Shown: positions 60,791 through 64,000 of the stretch, one piece after another | Layout of the letters: every line of letters begins with the position of its first letter | Numbering within the stretch: the first letter of the stretch is position 1 | Origin: Scatophagus argus | Lineage: Eukaryota; Chordata; Actinopteri; Scatophagidae | NCBI RefSeq assembly: GCF_020382885.2 | Contig: NC_058513.1 | Coordinates: forward strand, 3,983,408-4,047,407 | Reading direction: 5' to 3' | Length of the DNA stretch: 64,000 bases | Notes under the pieces: model-generated | What the model was told of the DNA's origin: nothing | Databases searched by the model: none | Seen by the model: only the letters and a program-made list of their open reading frames with translations | Translations under genes and position numbers: made by a program

Positions 60791-61742
60791 AACCCCTCAG
60801 CCACATTAAATCATAAGCAATTCAAAAAGGTAGCCCTCCCTCTTTCATCACCTGCAATTTTTCACTTTTCTTCCCTCTTCCTGCCCCTCTATACCATCCA
60901 TCTTGACTCTGCTCCCATGAACTTCCCACGTGCCGGTCAGAGACTAGCATCTTACACAGTCAGTGAGTAACAGTCAAGCATCAGAGGCCACTGACAGCGT
61001 CCTGTGCGGGGGTGTTTGCTGATGTTGATTGAAGGACATATGGTAATAAGGAGTGACAGCGACTTGCCTGCCGCCTCGTATCCTGTGATTTGTTTTTGTG
61101 AATAGTGCAGCCATCTTGCATCAGTGACGTAACAATAACCACTAGACAATAGAGAGAATGGTGATAGTGTGATCTTAAACCCAATGAAACCTGCTGAATG
61201 AAGAAAAAACAAGAAGACAAAGAGGGGGAGGAAGAAGAGGAAGGACTGGAACATGAGAGAAGTAGGACATCCTTGATAGATTTCTGATTCTTGGTGGAGT
61301 TTTTGCATACTCGAGAATCTAAATATGACAGACCAGTCAAAGCCACTGATGAAACTCAACCACTGTCACTGACGCCTGTCACTGTGATTTTCATTCAGCG
61401 AGTTGCATCAAGTAGGATACACAACAAAACCCCATGCATAATGCATAAGTGGCCTGCTCACCTCACCTCAACTCATTGAGAAACTCTCTGGGTGGCACAC
61501 TGGGCATGTGACTGACAGGCTTTGACTTGGTGAGAGTTCGATACTCATATCTGGATGGATGATTAGTTTGCTGAGATAATCATGGCTCATTGAAGCGACA
61601 GCAAAGAATAAGGTGTAATTATAACACCAGGAAGACAATCAGGACTTGGCTGTCATAGAGCACAGAAGTGAAAGACATAATGATAGTTAGGCACTGGGAG
61701 GATGGAGGTGGAAGTGTTGTTCAAGGTACGGAGGAGGAGAAA

Positions 61743-61773
<31 letters not shown>

Positions 61774-64000
61774 TGATGTTGCATTTGCTGAATGTGAAAG
61801 CATCCCCTGTAGGGAAAGTAGAGAGGACAGTGTGGAGGGTGGACACAAAATGACTGGGAGATGGATAAAGAGCAGGCATGTGATAGGAAGATAAGGTGTT
61901 GGCTGGGAATGGCAGATACTAACAGAGCAATTGAAGGACAGAGTGAAGAAGACACGGCTGCCACTCAGAGGATCCAACAGGGGTTAACCTGCCATCTTAG
62001 ACAACCACAGGGGAATTAGATAACCTCAGCTGGGCTCCTCCCTGAAGCTTACTAGCTTGACCTTGGTGACTGTGCTTCTGCAAACATACAAACACACAAT
62101 GATCATACAGTGAAAAGTCTGCACTGATTCTTATACATAAGAGGGCTGAATCCTGGTGCTACATGTTGTTAAAATTAGGGCTGTAATGAATAAAAGCGAT
62201 TGTTCTTATTACCAGTTACTCTTTTGATAAAATTTTTGACTATAGATTAAATAGTCATAGTGGTCAAAATCGAGGCATCACAAGCCAAGAATATCCTGAC
62301 TGAAAGTCCTCAGTGTGGATCATGGAACAGACGCTGGATCTTACACTTCCCATAATACAACCAATACCTTTTTTTCCCCGCCTTCCACATTTTTGGGCCC
62401 ATTTCACATGTGCAAGAAGGTTCTTCTCTGGGCAAACCAATTGAGAGCACAAGTGTTATTCCTGTTCCTGTTCATGTTGGATCCCCACATACATGAATGG
62501 CAAGGAATAATTTATTGATGCAGCTGTTTTCAAATTTGGACCAAATGGATTAGATTCTAATAATAATAATAATAATAATGATAAGAAGAATAGTATATAT
62601 ATTTTTTTACAACAGTGTCAGTTTGAGGTGTTTATGTGTCTTATATTTCATAAGACTACATTTGTTTCTTTATGATGTTACAGGAGGTTGTCTTCTATCT
62701 TCACTGTCATAAACAAGAGGCATTATTCCTGAGAGCAGTGGCAGCCTCTCCAGGCTTCACTGCTGTTCTACAGCTTGATGCATGGTGTTTTGGAAACAAA
62801 TGGAAAATGTTCATATTACTTTCAGCCCTCTCCAGGGTTTCAAGTCTTAGCCCTTAGCTGAGCCACAATGTAATTCTGCTAATTGCATTTGGGATTGTGT
62901 CTTCTACCTGAGATCTACCAGGAATATTCAAGTTGCTTTTTAATTCCCCTTGAATGTCACCCCACGTCATCCTCCTTTAACTTTTATCTGCCCTTGAGAC
63001 ACTACTCACACAGCCTGTGTGATTCATCCTCCACTAATGAATTATGAAGCTGGGAGTAATGGGAGCAGTCGATAAGCTGACTGGACTGTGTGTCGCTGTG
63101 TTGGGCTTCTTGTGACTGTGCTGGTAGTGTTTATTATTATCTCGTTAGCAGAACTGATCAGGATCAGAGTCGTGCACCGTATAGCATCTCATCAGTACTT
63201 AGCATTTTGTTAGCACTCTCCCGGATGGGTCGCAGAGGTAAAGACTTCATTATGTGCAAATCAGTGATGTGGGACTGTTGTTTTATGCAAAAACAGAGTA
63301 GAAGCATGACTTGAAGAGGTGGCGATAGTGTTGCAACAATGACCAAGTGAAGTAGTTTGACAGCAAACAGTGCAGCAGTAAATTCAAACTCTAACCATGA
63401 TTTGTACTGAAAGGTTCGAAGACAGATGCTTTAGTTGTTCGTTACTTCTCTGACACCTTGTCAGCCAGTGTTTTAAGTGCCTTGTACGAAGCCATGTCTC
63501 ATGTTTCATTCACTGCACATTTGAGATATGATGATCACTTTGATAGTCCTCCATTACGTTTCCAGAATTGGAACAGGAAGAACAGGAAGTTGTTTTGGTT
63601 TTTTTTTGTTGATTTTAGCTTAATACGTTAGGATTAAGTCTCTTAAAAACAGTTACATTAGTCCAAACGTAAACTCAACTTTTTATTTGTGTGTGTGTGT
63701 GTGTGCATGCGTGCGTGCGTGCATGTGTGCTTTCCATACCACACTATTTCCACATCATACCACAGGTGCAAATACAAAATAGAAATGGGGACCTCTGTGC
63801 ACATGATTTGGAATTAACACAAGAATAGCAGTGGGAGTCAGGGGCTGGTAGATCTTGCTTATCCAGCCTTGTCGTGCATGGGGACTGCTCTCCTGTGCCT
63901 CTTCATGAGAGACAGAGTTTACTAAAATTGATTGGTTCCCAGAATCAAGTATATTGTTATCACTCAAGGGAACAAAACAATATGTTTCCGCTGGCTCAAG

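Larger units (their letters stand above)
59325..64000. other. ogfod3 intron 8 (to window end)
   Basis: I see no further ogfod3 exon and no other gene. It contains an assembly gap (59630-59639), the Tc1 copy near 60520, an (AG)n run near 61741-61775, a (TAA)n run near 62562-62580, a (TG)n run near 63690-63730, and otherwise AT-rich unique-looking sequence. Confidence 0.6.

Noticed and set aside
60952-61359. Overlapping 121- and 135-codon minus-strand frames
   Set aside because: They lie in ogfod3 intron 8, are rich in Ser/Phe/Leu from a GA-rich tract on the other strand, and show no domain or splice logic.

Overview
The window looks like nuclear DNA of a ray-finned fish, most likely a spiny-rayed (acanthomorph) teleost. 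The genes have many short exons with GT/AG borders, introns are compact, and the interspersed repeats are teleost types: Tc1-like transposon remnants, hAT-like MITEs, and LINE tails ending in GGAT, GATA or TGAA repeats. Gene content and order match human chromosome 17q25, with neighbours from 17q25.1 (TRIM65, MRPL38, FDXR) joined to a 17q25.3 block (CD7, NARF, CYBC1, HEXD, OGFOD3). All homology calls come from reading translations against remembered family sequences; no search was run.

Layout. 1.0-5.2 kb: trim65 (-), an E3 ubiquitin ligase, head to head with mrpl38 (+, 5.7-9.7 kb), a mitochondrial ribosomal protein. 11.1-13.7 kb: an unrecognised four-exon secreted-protein gene (+) whose last exon is almost entirely two coding minisatellites; the first carries an N-glycosylation sequon in each unit. 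14.5-23.5 kb: fdxr (-), mitochondrial ferredoxin reductase, with its first coding exon not found. 25.4-27.4 kb: a CD7-like immunoglobulin receptor (-). 28.1-29.1 kb: a second small membrane protein (-) of unknown family, with a recent 168-bp tandem duplication that creates an in-phase 15-nt micro-exon candidate. 33.3-38.2 kb: narf (-). 39.6-42.0 kb: cybc1 (+), divergent from narf. 43.0-47.1 kb: hexd (-), convergent with cybc1 and divergent from ogfod3 (+), which starts at 47.7 kb and leaves the window incomplete.

Exon phases sum to whole codons for mrpl38, the minisatellite gene, the CD7-like gene, the 28-kb gene, narf, cybc1 and hexd, which supports those models. For fdxr, the found exons also sum correctly to the stop. 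trim65 needs one splice choice to stay in frame.

The genes do not form one pathway. Two themes recur: organelle and iron-sulfur biology (mrpl38, fdxr, narf) and immune function (trim65, CD7-like, cybc1). The best candidates for undescribed biology are the sequon-dense minisatellite protein, the new micro-exon, and an upstream ORF in cybc1 whose stop overlaps an in-frame ATG. Introns, especially the large ogfod3 introns, hold most of the mobile-element fossils.
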